64,000 nt of DNA, taken from the NCBI GenBank assembly GCA_005765155.1, contig VCCP01000004.1, positions 682,001 to 746,000 of the forward strand. The letters run 5' to 3'. The stretch comes from Zelopaecilomyces penicillatus (taxonomy: Eukaryota > Ascomycota > Sordariomycetes > Hypocreales > Pseudodiploosporaceae). The notes beneath the pieces were generated by a model, which ran no database searches, was not told the origin of the DNA, and worked only from the letters and a program-made list of their open reading frames with translations. Position numbers and translations under genes: made by a program. Within the stretch, counting starts at the first letter, position 1; every line of letters starts with the position of its first letter. This document shows positions 21,030 through 32,181 of this stretch, piece by piece.

Positions 21030-22532
21030 TCAGTAGACCTGGGGCATTTCTTGATCATCATCATCATCACCACTTCTCTTCACGAAGAAGCCCTTGCCCG
21101 CAATTTTCCACTTTTTTCCGGCGCTGAAGACCACATAACGAACCGCCTGTTCCCATGCCTCCGTATCATTGACATCACCTGACTGAAATATGCGCAGGCG
21201 TCGCCATATGCCTAGGGGCTCCGGGGCAAAAATGGAGGTGAATATATTTGCATAATTGGTGTTGCGCTCCAGCAGCAAATCGCAGAATTCCATTGCTGGT
21301 TGGCGATACTCATCTTCATCCAGGTTAACGGAACGCGGTGTCAGTTGGACGAAGAAATGCTCGACCGGTGGAATGTTGGGAAGCAGAACCCCGGAGATAT
21401 GAGAGGTGAGGGGGAAGATGGCAATGTATGAGAAGGTGTGGAGCGTGGTGAGTAAGGGCTTCATAGACGGATCAGATGCATCAAGGAGAGCTGGGAGGAG
21501 AGAGGGTGGCGCGTGGTTGAAGAAATCGTATGTGGAAAAGACCTTGACGAATGAGCCCTCGTTGACGAGAAAGGACGACCAGTTACGAATGCTGAAGAGA
21601 TCGCAGGGGTAACTCCTTGTATTAACATCAGAAGTTGGGAGCTGACTTGATGGCAGGGCTTGGTTAGAGGCCCTGGGAGAACCCTTTTCAGAAGGACTGG
21701 GTCGTGATGGCCTTGAAAGAGACAGAATATGGAATCGCTGGCTGTAGACCTGGGCCCCAGAGAGGTCCACTGGTCGACCCAATAATGCGGCCAGAGTACC
21801 AGGCGAGCCAATGAGAGTAATTCTCAACAGATCGAGTTGATCAAAGACGGTATGCCAAAGCCAATTATTATCTGTCAGCCACCGATCAGGTCGCGATGAT
21901 AAGCTCTGTTCTTGCTCCCCACCATCGGCCTCAGTGGAAGAGGCGGGGCAATGGCTGGGCAAGATACCAAAGCTGTTGTGATGGGTGAGATCCTCGCCGA
22001 TGTTTGCCTCCGGGTAGACAATGACAATGGTCAGGCCGTCGACCTGGCTACTAATGCCTTCGCGATCAAGAAATCTCAAGAAATCGAGCTGTGGCACCTC
22101 GGAGAGAGCATCTTTGTGATCTGGCGGTGGCCGAGTGATGCTCTGGACCTTCCACACGACGTGGCGAAAGAGGGAGGGCAGAAGGAGCTGGCGCCATAAG
22201 CTGCATACAAGCGATGCATTCTTGAGATCGCTCGAGCTAAGGTTTGAACCACTGGCCTTACTAGTGCTTGCATCACCGCTGGAAACATCGGCTGCCTGCT
22301 GGCACTGCGATTCAGCAGGAGGGGAATCCGCGGTGTTAGTGCCAGCAGCGGCAAGAGGGTGGAAAGTCGGAGAAGCGACAGGGCCGCCTTCTTTGTTTTC
22401 ATCGTCGGCAATAATGTCCAAGACCTTGGCTGTATCTCCATGAAGGCGTTGAGTGAAGGTTGACGGGCCATCGATAAACGAAAAGACATAAGTCAGAAGC
22501 TCATTTGGCAAATTATTGATTGTTCTGGCCAT
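21030..22532 (-). CDS. F-box protein with an insertion inside the F-box
   Basis: Single exon, 500 residues. The N-terminus INNLPNELLTYVFSFIDG is the first half of an F-box; the second half (SDLKNASLVCSLWRQLLLPSLFRHVVWKV) follows only after about 85 residues of Ser/Ala/Asp-rich, apparently disordered sequence. The F-box would contact Skp1 in an SCF ubiquitin ligase. The remaining ~350 residues have no repeat that I recognise (no WD40 or clear LRR) and end in an acidic GDDDDDQEMPQVY tail. The substrate is unknown. Confidence 0.75.
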   Translation of the reverse strand: MARTINNLPNELLTYVFSFIDGPSTFTQRLHGDTAKVLDIIADDENKEGGPVASPTFHPLAAAGTNTADSPPAESQCQQAADVSSGDASTSKASGSNLSSSDLKNASLVCSLWRQLLLPSLFRHVVWKVQSITRPPPDHKDALSEVPQLDFLRFLDREGISSQVDGLTIVIVYPEANIGEDLTHHNSFGILPSHCPASSTEADGGEQEQSLSSRPDRWLTDNNWLWHTVFDQLDLLRITLIGSPGTLAALLGRPVDLSGAQVYSQRFHILSLSRPSRPSPSEKGSPRASNQALPSSQLPTSDVNTRSYPCDLFSIRNWSSFLVNEGSFVKVFSTYDFFNHAPPSLLPALLDASDPSMKPLLTTLHTFSYIAIFPLTSHISGVLLPNIPPVEHFFVQLTPRSVNLDEDEYRQPAMEFCDLLLERNTNYANIFTSIFAPEPLGIWRRLRIFQSGDVNDTEAWEQAVRYVVFSAGKKWKIAGKGFFVKRSGDDDDDQEMPQVY

Positions 22533-25500
22533 GATGAAGTGACAGCTTCTGTTGTTCTAAAGCCAGTGGGTATTGCGTTTAGTTGTTGCTTGCCAGGCGT
22601 TGTCGCGATGGCTTCATCTCCTGATTGAACGGTGTAAGCCGAAGGCGGGAAGAAAAGTCGAGTGCTGATGATGGAGATGACGATGGTATGACCACGAGAT
22701 GACGAAGATAAAGAAAACGAAACAGAAAGAATGGCGAAAAGAGGACGGCCTCCGAGACAGCGCAGCCCTGTTGGGGGCGGAGCGAGAAATGGAGCATTGA
22801 AGCTTAAATGCAAATGGATCCGTGGCAGCGGTTCCAGTCCCTGGGGCTGGCATCATCATGGGCGGCTAAGCACGGGCCCGTTCGGCGGATCGAAGCGCCG
22901 CCGCGATCATCGTCAGCCTGCTGCTTCTCCTCGGTGAAGACTTTCCTCAAAGACGGCCGTTCCTATGTGCGGAATCATAGGCTCGTTGTCAACTCCCTCG
23001 CGAAGAAGCTTGTTGTTGACTGCTCATAGGCTCGTCCGTAGGTCCCACAGTCTCCATACTGGGTCCCGGTCTCGCTCCGTCGCTCATCGAAGCTTTCTTT
23101 GGTGGAAAGCCAAGACGCTACAGCCCACCGGGGCCGTAGCCCAAAACGCTAATTGAGCCCGAGCAGCTAATCAGGCAATGGCCTCTGAACTTGGTGTTCT
23201 TTCCAACCGTACTTGTGCCAGTAGGCAACTCACTTACCAGTGTTTCTCGGTACACCAATAACACCATACCACGTCCACGCGGCTTCCCTTGACTCTTTCA
23301 GCTAGCCAGCTTGGCCCCCAAGAACTCATCCTCATTTCCATCAGACGTGAGACAGCGCCGACACTTCGTCCACTTCTGGAACCCCCTGGTCAGCTCCTGG
23401 ATCATCGCAACCCGAAGCGGAATGGTCACCGTCAGCCGCAGATCGGCTCCGTGCCCGAGATCCCGACACGCCGCCCTTCTCCGGATTGAAGACGCTTTGA
23501 CCCGTAGTCACGGCCGCCTAGATCATCTCCGGGTTCTCTGCCCTACGCTTGGGCAAACACACCCAGGGGCTATTGTTCGAAAACACGACCTGTCTTCCCC
23601 TCGAGTTGGTGGAAAATAGTGGGGGGCGGCAAAGACTTGGGTTGCCACATGTTAGTATTAGTTGACGTTTCTGCCAAGCCGTCGCCCCGTTCGTCTCCAG
23701 CCCTGCACAACTCACCGTTCATCTGTTTCCAATCCAACACCCAACCGGCCCCGCGCATCGCTCTTGGCTCACTCAGGGGCGGGAAATGATTTTGGCAGGA
23801 AGCGACCAGGGTGAAAAGAGCCAAGATGCGCCAAAAGATGACGGTAGCTGCGCCGTGAAGATGGATGGGTTCGACTGCTGTCATGGGCATGGTTTGGCGC
23901 TCGTGCAGGGCCTCCACCCGCCGCGAACCGTTGTCTGCCGAGGGGATCCATTGCAGAAGCACGAATTAAGGCTGCGGATGGGCTAAACATGGTCCTGCTA
24001 TTAGGTACTCAAAGGCCCTTCCCCTCTGATTGCTGCCAGACCCGCCCTGTTGGTATCGGGGCTTTCGAATGGAGATTCGAATGGCAAGACCCCACCAATC
24101 ATGTGCATGCCTACTACCAACTGGAAGTCAATGGAGCTTCGCAACGGATGATGTGTTCTGAATATGGCTGTTTTGTGTGAGTCACCCGACAGCTGCTTTG
24201 GAAAATCCCTCCCGTAGAAGTAGTGCATCTATCAACGCAGGTTGATAAATGGCAGGTGCGCAGCAAACAAACGGCAAGTACGTCGACGTTAGCTGTCACA
24301 TCATGCTCTTAGGCAAGGCAGGCACCCACTTCTTTCATGAACCTACCTGCCCTCGATATGCCATTAACAAATCTTGTCGTTCGCTTTATTTTTTATTTGT
24401 TTTCTTACAATACCCTCTAAAACAAACCTCAATATGTCTTTGGCAGCTTTGTCTCCTGTCAGAGGATTTCACACCCCCTTCCACCGCGACACTACCTCCT
24501 TGGCCACCAATCTATGTAGCCTTTGATATAATTTTATACTAATTTAAGTTGACATTCATTTCGACTGCCGGGCATTCTTCTCCCACCGCCTTCTGGACAG
24601 CGTCACGCCACCACAGCCCCACCTTTCGTCCGCGTCAGCCCTTTTCCATGATGGTGGGTTCCTCATTCTGTTTTCTTTCTGATTGGAAATAGGTGTGTTT
24701 CTAGTCTGACGTGTTTTGAAACACCCTAGTGTGGAATGGATGAAGACAAGAGGGCAGATTTGCATTGATGGGGCTGTCACAAAGAGGGACGCATGGTGGT
24801 GGTGCCAATACCTTAGCATTTATAGTACATTTTTGACTGTGTTTGCAGTTATATCAATGATTGGGTTATGAACACATCCTTGATAGGGGTATATTAATAT
24901 GTAATAGCCAGTGACATGTATATTTCTTGTCTTTTCTGTCCAATTTATACTAACAGCCATAGTCTTTGCCTCGCAATTTGCGAACATTCGCACACACTGG
25001 GGCGCCTCCGTCATCGCCTGTCAATTGCCGGGTTTGGCTGCCTCGGCTCGGGTGAAGGTTGGAAGGCGGGCAAAATTTCAGATCAATTCCGGTTTTAGGT
25101 AGATGAGTAAGAAGAGCTATTGCAAAAAAAGAGGTAAGACTGCTATAGCTCGTCCACAGTGTCTTCCCATGCCGAGGCGAATTACATGGCGATACGGTGT
25201 GAATTGGCTGCCTCGTGTTGAAACGGTAGTGACTATGTTAATATGTAATATAGGTTTGAGGAAATGCAAGTAAAATGTTATTTTCGGACAGCTCGAGGCT
25301 GTTGCCAGCCGTGTCGTACCAAGAAACCTCGGCACCAAATAGAACAGGCGACTTATTACGGCGGTTTCCTTACGGTGCTGCCTCCCTATAGTTTATGCGC
25401 CTGCTTATGCGTCTGCCGTCTTTAACTGAAGCCGGTTGCTTTGGCAGGCCCATATCCTTATTCGCTGCATCATGATGGTAAATTTCTAGGCAGGTCTCAT

Positions 25501-25798
25501 TTGCTGCTAGGCCACAATACGCCGACGTTGCGTCCACATGGCATTGTAGTCACTGGACCCGTCAGCGCGCACGGCATTACCGTTACCGAAGAAAATGCCA
25601 GCTGGAGGGAAACACGACTCGACTCAACCAGCAGGTGGCAGCTACTTTCGTGCCAGCTGCAGGGAAATTGTGACTCTGAACAGAACAGAAACCATGCGTC
25701 TCGGATCGCAATGCCTCCACCAAGATTGTTGCCTCTCTCGCAGTGCTTCACGGACTCGCCGATCACTCCAGCAAACACCCCGTCTGATATGAACGGCT
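22533..25798. other. Gene-poor region (3.3 kb)
   Basis: Upstream flank of the F-box gene followed by sequence whose open frames (for example 23311-23619, 23570-23962, 24249-24542) change strand and frame without motifs, intron signals or start contexts. Several stretches between 24.4 and 25.4 kb are visibly AT-rich. A frame at 25441-25833 (plus) may belong to the following gene. No tRNA, transposase or reverse-transcriptase motif was seen. Confidence 0.4.
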
Positions 25799-26783
25799 AT
25801 GAAGATGCATATCAGTACAACCTGGGCTTCTAGCGAGAATATTGATGACGTGGTCACGGATACCCTGCGCGAGTTGAGCCACGTCTGGCGAGAGCGCATC
25901 CTGTCTCTCTACAACGACTATCTCGAAGGCAACAGCTATTGTTATGGAGAATTCACACCCGAATCTCTGCAAGTCGTTCCATCTTCAGATCTTCAGGTCT
26001 GCATTCAGAGGTGTGACCAGCATCCAGCAGGGGGCCATGCAGCTGGGGTTGACGTCTCGCGGATTTCGGCGCCATACTCCATCAATATCATGGGCCACCT
26101 ACCAAATCAACACTGTGTCGCATTTCGAGGAGAAGCGCGCTTCCTAGCCGACTTTGTAGTGTTTTCCCGCGAAACGCTTGACCACGGCCAGTTCGAGGTG
26201 ACTTTCAAGCCACACCAGTTCAGAATCCCTCTCTTTGGGCTAGAGAAGGGCCTGGACTATGAGACATTTGCCGGGTTTGCAGGAGTCATCGATGCCATCA
26301 TATGGCTAAAGAGCGATGTGAAATATGACGGTGAGATTTTGTCAACACCGGCCAGAACCGTAGAGACAAAACGCTGACGAGGTTGGAGAGGAGCAAAACA
26401 CGGACGAGAACACGGCGCAGATTGACCACAATGAGAGCGAAACTGGAGTAGCAGAATTGGAAACATTGCGCATTCCAGAAACGAGCCCCCCTCAACATCA
26501 GCAACAAGCGAGTTTAGTTTCTGAGAACCTGCCGATTGGCCCTGCAAAAATATACCCTCCTGGTTCTCAGGACCGATTCTCAGACATGGAAATCTTTCAA
26601 CTGTGTGCTGAACAGGACCGCACAGGCGATCGCTATGGCCTTCGGCCCAGAAGCGAACGCCAATCAATGAGCCACGCAAACCCTTCCAGCAAGGATGAAG
26701 CAGGCCGTAAAAACCCCAAGCTGAAGAATCCAGTGAAACGATGCGGCGTGGCTCAACCCAAGCAAGCCAAGAAGGTTGAATAA
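25799..26783 (+). CDS. Hypothetical two-exon protein, 5' end uncertain
   Basis: Exon 1 25799..26330 and exon 2 26389..26783 join in phase across a 58-bp intron (donor GTGAGA, branch CGCTGACG, acceptor TTGGAG); about 308 residues. Exon 1 encodes a helical start (IDDVVTDTLRELSHVWRERIL) and a mixed globular region (GLEKGLDYETFAGFAGVIDA). Exon 2 encodes an acidic Gln/Asn-rich segment and a basic tail (KNPKLKNPVKRCG). The ATG at 25799 follows an in-frame stop by only two codons and has a weak context, so an upstream exon, or an upstream frame broken by a shift (25711-25833 in another frame), may be missing. Family not recognised. Confidence 0.4.
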
Positions 26784-28055
26784 TGAGCTTGCTGTAGCAG
26801 TCTTACTTCTGATGGAAAGGCTTGATCAATCTGTCAGCGACAGTGTTTGGTTCGTGTGAGCTCTGGGGTGGCGTCGTGACTTGCAAATTATGAAGTGATG
26901 CTGATTGTGTCTTGTCGGGCTTTGGATGCGAACTTCTTGGTGTCGTTAATCATGTTATGCGAGACTAAACTGGAAATTGTAGTCGGGTATCGGGTTTCGG
27001 GTTTCGGATCGTACCCGTAAGGCACGGCAATAAAGACATTGTTCTCCGTGGTTCCGATTTGCCATGGGTTGAGGCTGGAAGTGACTTGCCACCCTTGCAC
27101 GAGTTGCTGACTGGATATTAGCAATCCCGATCTACAGTAGTAGTGCCGACTGGTTTGGTGTTTCTTAGAACCACGATTAGTCCCAGTTAAGTATCATCTT
27201 TCGCGGATTTGGGCAAGTGTATATTTTCCCATTAATCGGGTGCGTTCCATTAGAGTTTTTAAGATTCCAGCCGCACCACAAGCCAGCACTGCTGAGGTGT
27301 ACTAGATATATGGCCAGTTAGAAGCCCAACTGATTACTTTGGTAAGCATTAGAGGCCGTAAATTGACAAATGCCTGATTGAGGATAGAGAGGGTGACTAC
27401 ACATTGGGCTGCATTAGACTGTCAAGGGTGTATCTTGACAAGGTATCAAGGCAATTCATCTATCTTGACGGTTTGGCAATGGACGCCCATGAGGTCACCA
27501 GCATGTGATTATGGCCTCTCCTATCTATCTGCCAGCAATTCGCTTTACCTCGACCTTTTGTGTTGAAGCACCAGGTCCCCGTATATAGGAGGAGTTCTTT
27601 CAAGTTGAAACATCACTTTTACACTCCGACTTTCTTCGACGATAGCACCCCATGTGATGTAAGAATAACGGACCGAGTGTCCCATCTCGGCAGATTTCGA
27701 CATGTTCTAGCTCAAGTACAGCCGAACGCTGCATGATGCATGTGGAGGAGACCAGCTCCAGGGTGCGCTAATGCAGCCCTAATTATCAACGAGCCTAATG
27801 TAATCCAACGCTTATTGGGGGCGTTTGGTTCTTTTTGTTTTTGCCCCGGGCGATTTCCTTTTTTGCTAAGGCGTTATGATATGGTCCCTGGCTGATAATT
27901 AAAATAGAAACGTTGTGGTATAATATCTTGCCCATGACCCGAAAGCTCCGGTGGCGATACTTTTATATCAGAACTTGTTTTTGCTTCAAAGGTTTCGAGA
28001 AGTTACAACACGCTTTTTGTCTTTATTTTATAAGAGTTTGTCGATATCTGGAGTG
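26784..28055. other. Intergenic region upstream of the Zn2Cys6 gene
   Basis: No convincing gene. A short G-rich near-repeat (CGGGTATCGGGTTTCGGGTTTCGG) lies at about 26984-27007. The last 200 bp, with T-rich and TATA-like sequence, are the likely promoter of the regulator gene at 28056. Confidence 0.4.
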
Positions 28056-29822
28056 ATGAAGATTCGAAGTATAGCGGTCTGCCATACGTGCAGAGCTCGA
28101 AAGGTTGGCGTAAGTACACCACAATTCCAAGAACTCCGTCAACAAACGGACTCATAACGTTTTAACAAACGAGTTTGACTAACATGTTTTTTTTAGTGTG
28201 ATAGAAACCAGCCGTTTTGTTCTCAATGCACTTCTGCTGGTCTAAAATGCGGAGGGTACAAACATGACTTTATTTTTGTGTCGACTGAGAGCAACACCAG
28301 CAACACCAGCAACAACACCAACAATCGCAGCACATCCCCGCCTCAGCGGCCGCCAAAATCCAAAAGAGGCTCACCCTCCAGAAAGAGTCATGGTGAGAAG
28401 AAAGCAGCAGCAGAAACTGCCGCATCTAAGCAAGTCCAGAGACTGTCTCCCTCTGAAATCACATTTTCCCCCTCCATGACATGGCCTTTAAACGACGTCA
28501 TCTCCCTGGTCGTGCGCAACTTTTCCCCCACCAAGAATTTGTCAGTTTCGCTGTCTGGAGAAGTCGGGGACGATTCACCATCACGAATCTGCGGCGCTTG
28601 GATGGAGATGCTGCCTCAGCTGTCTTCGTGCAAAGTGCATGCGAGTTCTCTAGAGTCATCGGTGAAAGCACTGGCAATCTCAATCTTGGCGAGAGAGTCG
28701 GAAGGCGTGGCGCCCATGTCTGATGCTTTGGCAGCGCATTGCTCTGCATTGCGGTCGCTGCATTCGAGTCTAGGGATTGGTGATAAGACGGCGTCGAATG
28801 TGCTTGTGGCGTGTATTATGTGTTTGTTTGTCTCGGAGGTGAGAATCTTTTTACTTTATATATATGATGAGTTATTTACGCTGACAGGGATATTGTTATT
28901 GATAGCTCATTTTACCAACGTCAAGCACAAGCTCAACAGCGCATGCTGATGGTTTGGGCGTTCTCATTCAGATGCATAGTCCGGATGCGTACAGTTCAGG
29001 ACTATCACACAAGTTATTCGCAGGCGCAAGGCCTACTCTCTTAAGTTGAGAACTTGAGACCATTTCCAGCTTTTGAAAGCGTGTAGCTGATTAAAAAATG
29101 CATGCTAGATTGTTCATTCTATTCGCACCCGCAAGCCCACGTTCCTGGCCAAGCCTGAATGGGTGACAGAACCTTTTACTCTAAACCCATCAACGTGTCT
29201 ACAAGATCTCTGCACTTTGGCAACTGTCATCCCGTCTATACTTCAAGATGTAGAAGGTTTGGAAACCGGGCGATTACCGCCTGAATACGCTGATGGCGTG
29301 TTACATACTATTGTAGAGCTATTCGACAACACGCAGAACTGGTACAGAACTAACTACGGCCTGGCGCACAACCTCCCATTCTGGACAACCGATCCAGATG
29401 CTGCCAACCCACCACTCTGGTTCCCCAATGTCTCCGTCGCAGACTCCATGACGCACTACTGGGTACTCTGGATCGTGTGCATCACCAACATGAGAAAACT
29501 CAGATTCTTATTCCCAGAGCTTCTGGGAGCCAGTATATTCATTATTGGTACAAAACCACCAGAGGACCAGCTTGTCACTGACACGTGTGTGCAAATGGCG
29601 TTGTGGATATTCCAGAGCGTCGAGTTTCTCACGCAGGAGGAGATGAAGCTGTATGGGCCGACGGCGCTGGCGTTGCCGCTGACAGTGGCGTATCGGTTGA
29701 TGAAGAGTGGGTTGACGTCTGATGGGGAGTTGATAGCGTGGTGTGAGAGTGTGATTGAGGGGATTGAGCGGAAGGGGTATCATCATATAGTGCGGATGGT
29801 GTATAGTGATGAAGAGGCGTGA
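28056..29822 (+). CDS. Zn2Cys6 transcription regulator, one splice junction abnormal
   Basis: Exon 1 28056..28109 and exon 2 28197..28838 encode MKIRSIAVCHTC then the binuclear cluster, Cys 9, 12, 19, 26, 29 and 36 (C-x2-C-x6-C-x6-C-x2-C-x6-C). Exon 3 starts at 28906 after an intron with donor GTGAGA and acceptor TTGATAG, reading LILPTSSTSS...LFAGARPTLL to 29043. The following block starts at 29109 (IVHSIRTRKPTFLAKPEW) after a good acceptor ATGCTAG and runs to the stop at 29822, ending HHIVRMVYSDEEA. Between 29043 and 29109 there is no in-phase GT donor; unspliced the frame ends in AGT TGA at 29044-29049. If joined there, the protein is 515 residues. A Ser/Asn/Lys-rich linker follows the zinc cluster. 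The gene may be a recent pseudogene or use a non-canonical junction. Confidence 0.75.
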
Positions 29823-30713
29823 TGTATTAGTATGATATCTTTGATGGAGATGCAATAGCATTTGTGATAACAATTAAGCGATATCTTGATCTTGAATCCC
29901 GATTATGAATGACTACCACTCTGAATGTCAGCCATTGATACTGGTGCTTGGGACTTTTCAAAGGACGGTACAATGTTGACATGTTTATGGCTGGCCTGAA
30001 ACGGAGCTAGTTCTGAGGGCGGCCGGCCTATGTCAACTTATGATATGGCCTCCGTATTCTTCTGACTACAGTGCGTCTTTGTTAGAGGCGATGAAACATA
30101 TGGAGGGCGCTCAGCATTCTTATTGAACCTGATGGATTTGGCTTTGGCAAAGGACCTGAATGATGACTGGGATCGACGTAGTCTGACTCTGGCAGACCAG
30201 GCTGGAAAGCTCATGCCGAGAAAAGCTTCCGTTGGTTCGTAAAGATTGGTGTCCTGAGACTCGGGCATGATGATAGGCTGTCTTTAGTATAAAGATTATT
30301 GAGGAAGCAAGGATGTATTTGGGGCGAATCTTGGGCGAATCTTGGGACAAGATGGGCAAAAGGTGACGTGATATAGAGTGCCAAGGGAATGATTTACTTG
30401 CTGTTCAATGAATTGCTGTAAATTTGAAGAGTTTCAGTGGGTGAATGAGGATGTGTGAGATTGAAAGACTCTTTGTATGAACATTGCAAGTCAGCCTTAC
30501 CTATTCTGGTCAATTTCATTAACAGGAAAGGATAAAACAGCACTATGAGGCCAAGAATGAGACAATGGACTCGAGAGAGTACTTTTACACATGGCCCGTG
30601 TCTATATCATCACCTGAGCTCACAAGTCAACATGACGCCTCTATTCAGACCAACCCATCCATTCGAGGCGACCCAACAGCGCACTCAATCCAGCCTCTAC
30701 ATGTTTCCCAAAA
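29823..30713. other. Intergenic region with one weak ORF
   Basis: A minus-strand open frame at 30038-30268 (76 codons from a real ATG, Ser/Arg-rich) has no recognisable domain and is not called. The rest contains the 3' flanks of the regulator and thioredoxin genes. Confidence 0.35.
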
Positions 30714-31238
30714 CTAGATTCCCTTATTCAGAAACTCGACCAAAGCTGGAGGCTTCGGGTCAATAATTTCCTCGACTTGTTTTCCGTCCTTGAAGAGCAG
30801 CACCGTCGGCATCGCCTGGATCTTGAGCTCGTCGCTCAGAGCGGAGAGTTCATCGACGTCAATCTTGGTGAAATGGATGGGTCCGTATGTTTCATCCTTT
30901 GAATGGCTGGAAATTGTAGCATTTGTTAGCAATAATGTTGCATCTCATAGTGCGCGAGTGTGAGTGCGAGCGCAATTTGTAGGGATTACTGTACCTCTCA
31001 ATGAGGGGAGCCAACATCTTGCAAGGACCACACCATTTTGCGTAGAAATCAATGAAGACGACTTTATTATCTTGGATAGTCTTTCGGAAGTCTTCTTCAC
31101 TGTGGAGAGTGAAAAGAATTGCTCGTTAGCTGTTGAACTTCCTTTGGGGATGGGTCGTGTAGAAAATGATGGGTTGGTGGGGAAATTATTGCGACGAGGA
31201 TGCGCATTGATTTACCTCTGAATGTGATGAACAGGCAT
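30714..31238 (-). CDS. Thioredoxin
   Basis: Three exons: 31216..31238, 30995..31099 and 30714..30906, with introns of 116 bp (donor GTAAAT, acceptor CTCCACAG) and 88 bp (donor GTACAG, branch TGCTAAC, acceptor TTTCCAG). The 106-residue product is a complete single-domain thioredoxin. The active site WCGPC is at 30-34 in DFYAKWCGPCKMLAPLIE, the buried Asp in VDVDELS-type sequence, the cis-Pro in IQAMPTVLLFKDG, and the C-terminal helix in ALVEFLNKGI. There is no targeting sequence, so it is cytosolic/nuclear. It reduces protein disulfides using NADPH through thioredoxin reductase. It lies between the regulator and the UstYa-like gene, probably by chance. Confidence 0.95.
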
Positions 31239-32181
31239 TTTCGCTATAGATGACCTGGAGAGAGTTTGTTGGCGAGTATAAACAATTGAAAGAAAAATGA
31301 GTTGAACAAGGTCGATGTGAGGAAGTGAAGGTAGAGTCGCAGAGCCGCAAAGTGTGGTGTAAAAGGACGACGATTGAAACAAAAGTTAGGCACGCTCAAC
31401 TTGAAGTATTATTTATGCGCAATTGCTCAATGAAATGCAAGCCACCTAAACAGGAAGGCCAAATCCCATGTTGTCTCATGTGTGTATCTGCAAAGTACCC
31501 TTTGAACGGTGTTGGTCCAACCGTCACTGAGCCGTGAACGCATGCTGTCGGGATGCATATTGCCACATCCGGGGGGGTTACATTATAACGCACGGAGCAA
31601 AACCGTCCAACAACGCTTAATTCAAGCCCGTGCAGGAATAGAAGAAGATGAAGACCCTGTTTCTTGTCAGCCCAATGCAAGTTGGTGGATCTTATGTTTG
31701 TTTGTATGTGTGGGTGTGTTTTTTTGGCGCCCGCCGCATCGTAACCGACCAACAACATGATAAACCTCAGCCAACCGAAACAGGTCTAAGAGAGTCAGCA
31801 AGGGAGAGAATTAGGCTGCCGATGGAATTGAGGCTTGGCCTGACCGAAAATGAATCTGGCCAAACACAGCTGACCACACAAACCCCGGATTTCGGTGCCG
31901 TCGGGGATTTCCTCTTGCGAGATGGTGCCTGCGACCCCGGCGCGTGTTTGTGAGAGCATCCAGACTGTGTGAATTGTGATTTAATAAATACACAAGAGAT
32001 GGTATACAAAACGCCAATAACAAAGCATCTAATTTGAGGTGTTCCATTAGTCCTTACTTTACTTGCATAAATGTCGCATCATACTAATTAATAATACTTC
32101 TACAACAGTCTGTTTCCACTCTTACAACAGCTCCATCACCTCCTTCTCATTTATAGGCAATGTCTCTTCAATTTGCATCCC
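31239..32181. other. Intergenic region
   Basis: Leader and promoter of the thioredoxin gene and 3' flank of the UstYa-like gene. Overlapping open frames at 31396-32047 on both strands show no family features. Confidence 0.4.

Noticed and set aside
22533..25798. Possible transposon or RIP-mutated repeat remnant
   Set aside because: Some AT-rich stretches but no terminal repeats, transposase or reverse-transcriptase motifs seen by eye; a dinucleotide RIP index would be needed.
30038..30268. Minus-strand 76-codon frame with a true ATG
   Set aside because: Ser/Arg-rich with no domain; the intron-like CTAAC...CTGTAG nearby has no workable donor. Could be real but is unsupported.
30714..31238. 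Thioredoxin as a dedicated tailoring enzyme of the UstYa/peptide locus
   Set aside because: It is an ordinary single-domain thioredoxin with no secretion signal, so it could not act on the peptide in the secretory pathway.
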